DNA of 14,854 bases from an uncultured Azospirillum sp. Its GTDB lineage: Bacteria > Pseudomonadota > Alphaproteobacteria > Azospirillales > Azospirillaceae. The notes under the pieces were generated by a model. It was not told the DNA's origin, did no database searches, and saw nothing but the letters and a program-made list of their open reading frames with translations. Below are positions 13,760-14,854 of the stretch, piece by piece. The stretch is from contig CALGOL010000582.1 of the NCBI GenBank assembly GCA_937960755.1, positions 1-14,854 on the forward strand, in the 5' to 3' direction. The position numbers and the translations under genes are program-made. Position 1 is the stretch's first letter, and the number at the start of each line of letters is the position of its first letter.

Positions 13760-13797
13760 ACCAATCCGCCTAAAGGTCAATCTTTCGGCGGATTGGT
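13760..13797 (+). terminator. Second, longer hairpin downstream of hisI
   Basis: A perfect 11-bp inverted repeat (ACCAATCCGCC at 13760-13770 and GGCGGATTGGT at 13787-13797) continues inward, after one T-C mismatch, as AAAG/CTTT around a 6-base loop. That gives 15 pairs in 38 bases. Neither strand has a T-run after it. It is the strongest local structure in the gap after hisI and may end transcription in either direction. Confidence 0.5.
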
Positions 13798-14068
13798 ATA
13801 GGATCGGCGGCCGCACGGCGGCGGCGTCTTTGCTTGGTCTTGGCGTTCAGCCTCTAGGCCTTGGCTTGCTATGACCCGCGCCGACGCATGCGTCTTGGGT
13901 GAACCAAGCGCCCTAAAAATCAAAGCGCGCGGATTTCACCCCCAGCCAATATTTCCGCTCCTTCTTTAAGGCGACCGAGCCTAGCAAGCCGCCCGCCGCG
14001 AGCAATCGCCTGTCGCGCGTCGGAAGCAAGGCAATTGCGGATTTCCACAAGGTGACGCAAAGCCTCAT
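13798..14068. other. Non-coding gap with several small dyads
   Basis: I find no convincing gene here; together with the hairpins before it and the leader after it, the gap between hisI and the chemoreceptor is 472 bp. It contains a perfect 12-bp palindrome GACGCATGCGTC (13883-13894). Overlapping this is a hairpin GCG-T-CTTGG / CCAAG-CGC with a GTGAA loop (13890-13911). A 9-bp inverted repeat GGCTTGCTA / TAGCAAGCC lies far apart at 13863-13871 and 13982-13990 and encloses both. A small RNA, an operator or decayed sequence are all possible. Confidence 0.4.
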
Positions 14069-14097
14069 TTGTTCTTACATGAAACGATTAAAATAAA
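14069..14097 (+). promoter_or_regulatory. Possible promoter for the chemoreceptor gene
   Basis: TTGTTC (14069-14074) and AATAAA (14092-14097) are 17 bases apart, matching three and four consensus positions, in an AT-rich patch before the gene. A transcript would start near 14104 and carry the hairpin that follows. I looked for a sigma-28 flagellar promoter, common for chemoreceptors, and did not find one. Confidence 0.25.
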
Positions 14098-14099
14098 CG

Positions 14100-14118
14100 C
14101 GCGCGGCCAGCCCGCGCG
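14100..14118 (+). other. GC-only hairpin in the chemoreceptor leader
   Basis: CGCGCGG (14100-14106) and CCGCGCG (14112-14118) form a perfect 7-bp stem with a 5-base loop, ending 23 bases before the ATG. It could restrict ribosome access or mark the transcript 5' end. No clear Shine-Dalgarno sequence lies between it and the start. Confidence 0.4.
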
Positions 14119-14141
14119 AAATAGACAAAGACGCTCGGGAA

Positions 14142-14819
14142 ATGTCCAATAACGCGCGCCGCGTTGCGGCGTCAGGCGACGTCGCCTTTTCGCCTACCGC
14201 CAATCATTCCTTCAGCTTGGCCTCATTATGCCGCAGCGTCGGCGCACGGCTTGGGGCGATTATTCTTGTTATGGCGGCGGTGATCGTCACGCTGGCGTGG
14301 CAGGGCTGGTCCGGCATGCGCGCCTCTAACGCCGCACTAAACTCCGTCTACCGCGACCGCGCCGCCCCGACTGGCCAATTAGGCGACGTCATCGACCGGA
14401 TGCGCGACAATCTCCAGCAAATGACCTTGCTGGTGATCGACCTGCGCGACGGTTCCGAAGACCAGACCATTCAAAGCCGCATTCGCCGCATTGAAGACAA
14501 CGTCGCCGCCATCGAATCGGCTTGGCGCGACATCGCCGCCACCGACATGCCGCCGGACCTGCGCGCCGCGGCCGACGCCTTCGCCGCAGCGCGCGCCGAT
14601 TTCACCCAGCGCGGTCTACTGCCCGCGCTGCAAATGGTGCGCGACTCCAACCCGCTGATGCTGGAAATCCATTATCGCGACGCGCTGGCCCCGGCGTTCG
14701 AAGCGGCGCACGCCGCCAACCGCAAGTTGCTGGCGCTGCAAATGGCCGAAGCCCGCCACATGTTCGAAGCGGCGGAAAGCGACCTCGCCCGCCGCATGAT
14801 CGAAGGCGCCGTCGTGCTG
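14142..14819 (+). CDS. Methyl-accepting chemotaxis protein, N-terminal part only
   Basis: The frame is open from the ATG at 14142 to the end of real sequence, giving 226 codons. A polar 35-residue N-terminus is followed by a membrane helix (about 38-53, GAIILVMAAVIVTLAW). Next comes a helical, charged, Ala/Arg-rich segment of about 165 residues, the size and pattern of the periplasmic four-helix-bundle ligand domain of chemoreceptors (NLQQMTLLVIDLRDGS, then long amphipathic helices). The last residues (ARRMIEGAVVL) look like the start of the second membrane helix, after which HAMP and signalling domains would be expected. These are not present because the sequence runs into adapter. A sensor kinase or a cyclic-di-GMP enzyme with the same sensor is possible, since no signalling domain can be seen. 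Confidence 0.65.
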
Positions 14820-14854
14820 AGATCGGCAGAGCACACGTCTGAACTCCAGTCACC
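14820..14854 (+). other. Illumina TruSeq adapter at the contig end (artefact)
   Basis: Bases 14820-14853 match the 34-base TruSeq read-1 adapter (AGATCGG... to ...CTCCAGTCAC) with one mismatch, C for A at 14827. The final C would be the first index base. In the chemoreceptor frame it reads RSAEHTSELQS, in another plus frame EIGRAHV, and on the minus strand MTGVQTCALPIS. I know these peptides as recurrent adapter contaminants in protein databases. It should be trimmed and not treated as genome sequence. Confidence 0.97.

Noticed and set aside
13673..13773. A 33-codon open frame just after hisI
   Set aside because: It has no ribosome site, no recognisable features, and overlaps both downstream hairpins.
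1..14854. CRISPR arrays, mobile elements, prophage genes, tRNA or rRNA genes, defence or toxin systems
   Set aside because: I looked for regularly spaced repeats, transposase or integrase motifs, cloverleaf ends and known defence domains and saw none. The protein-coding content is conserved housekeeping, transport and sensing genes.

Overview
The window looks like one end of a draft contig from an alphaproteobacterium. The AapJQMP amino-acid transporter, the gene order tatABC-serS-surE-pcm-nlpD, a monofunctional HisI and high-GC, GCC/GCG-rich codon use all fit this class. A Rhodospirillales-like lineage is my guess, but I cannot name the species. All genes from 1 to about 11,850 lie on the minus strand; those from 12,073 to the right edge lie on the plus strand.

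Reading the minus strand in the direction of transcription, there are three blocks. (1) aapJ-aapQ-aapM-aapP (11,850 to 7,603) encode a complete general L-amino-acid ABC importer, followed 12 bp later by an 80-residue two-helix membrane protein. (2) A hisC-type aminotransferase (7,253 to 6,165) and an orphan FbpC/PotA-type ABC ATPase (about 6,085 to 4,937) follow. (3) tatA-tatB-tatC-serS-surE-pcm-nlpD (4,809 to the left edge) encode the twin-arginine translocase, seryl-tRNA synthetase and a stationary-phase/repair/envelope cluster. The last four genes are joined by 4-8 bp overlaps, and the final LysM lipoprotein is cut by the window edge.

On the plus strand, metC (cystathionine beta-lyase) and hisI (phosphoribosyl-AMP cyclohydrolase) are 10 bp apart and diverge from aapJ across a 222 bp promoter region. 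About 470 bp of apparently non-coding, hairpin-rich DNA follows, then the 5' part of a methyl-accepting chemotaxis protein gene.

The right end is not biological. The last 35 bases (14,820-14,854) match the Illumina TruSeq read-1 adapter with one mismatch plus one further base. The chemoreceptor gene is therefore cut by an assembly artefact, and proteins read through this end carry spurious adapter-encoded peptides.

I saw no CRISPR array, transposase, integrase, prophage gene, tRNA, rRNA or defence system. The content is mostly conserved housekeeping and transport. The points worth a second look are the adapter, several strong intergenic hairpins (between aapJ and aapQ, over the tatB ribosome-binding site, upstream of hisC and downstream of hisI), the small membrane protein attached to the aap operon, and the orphan ATPase with a dyad near its start.
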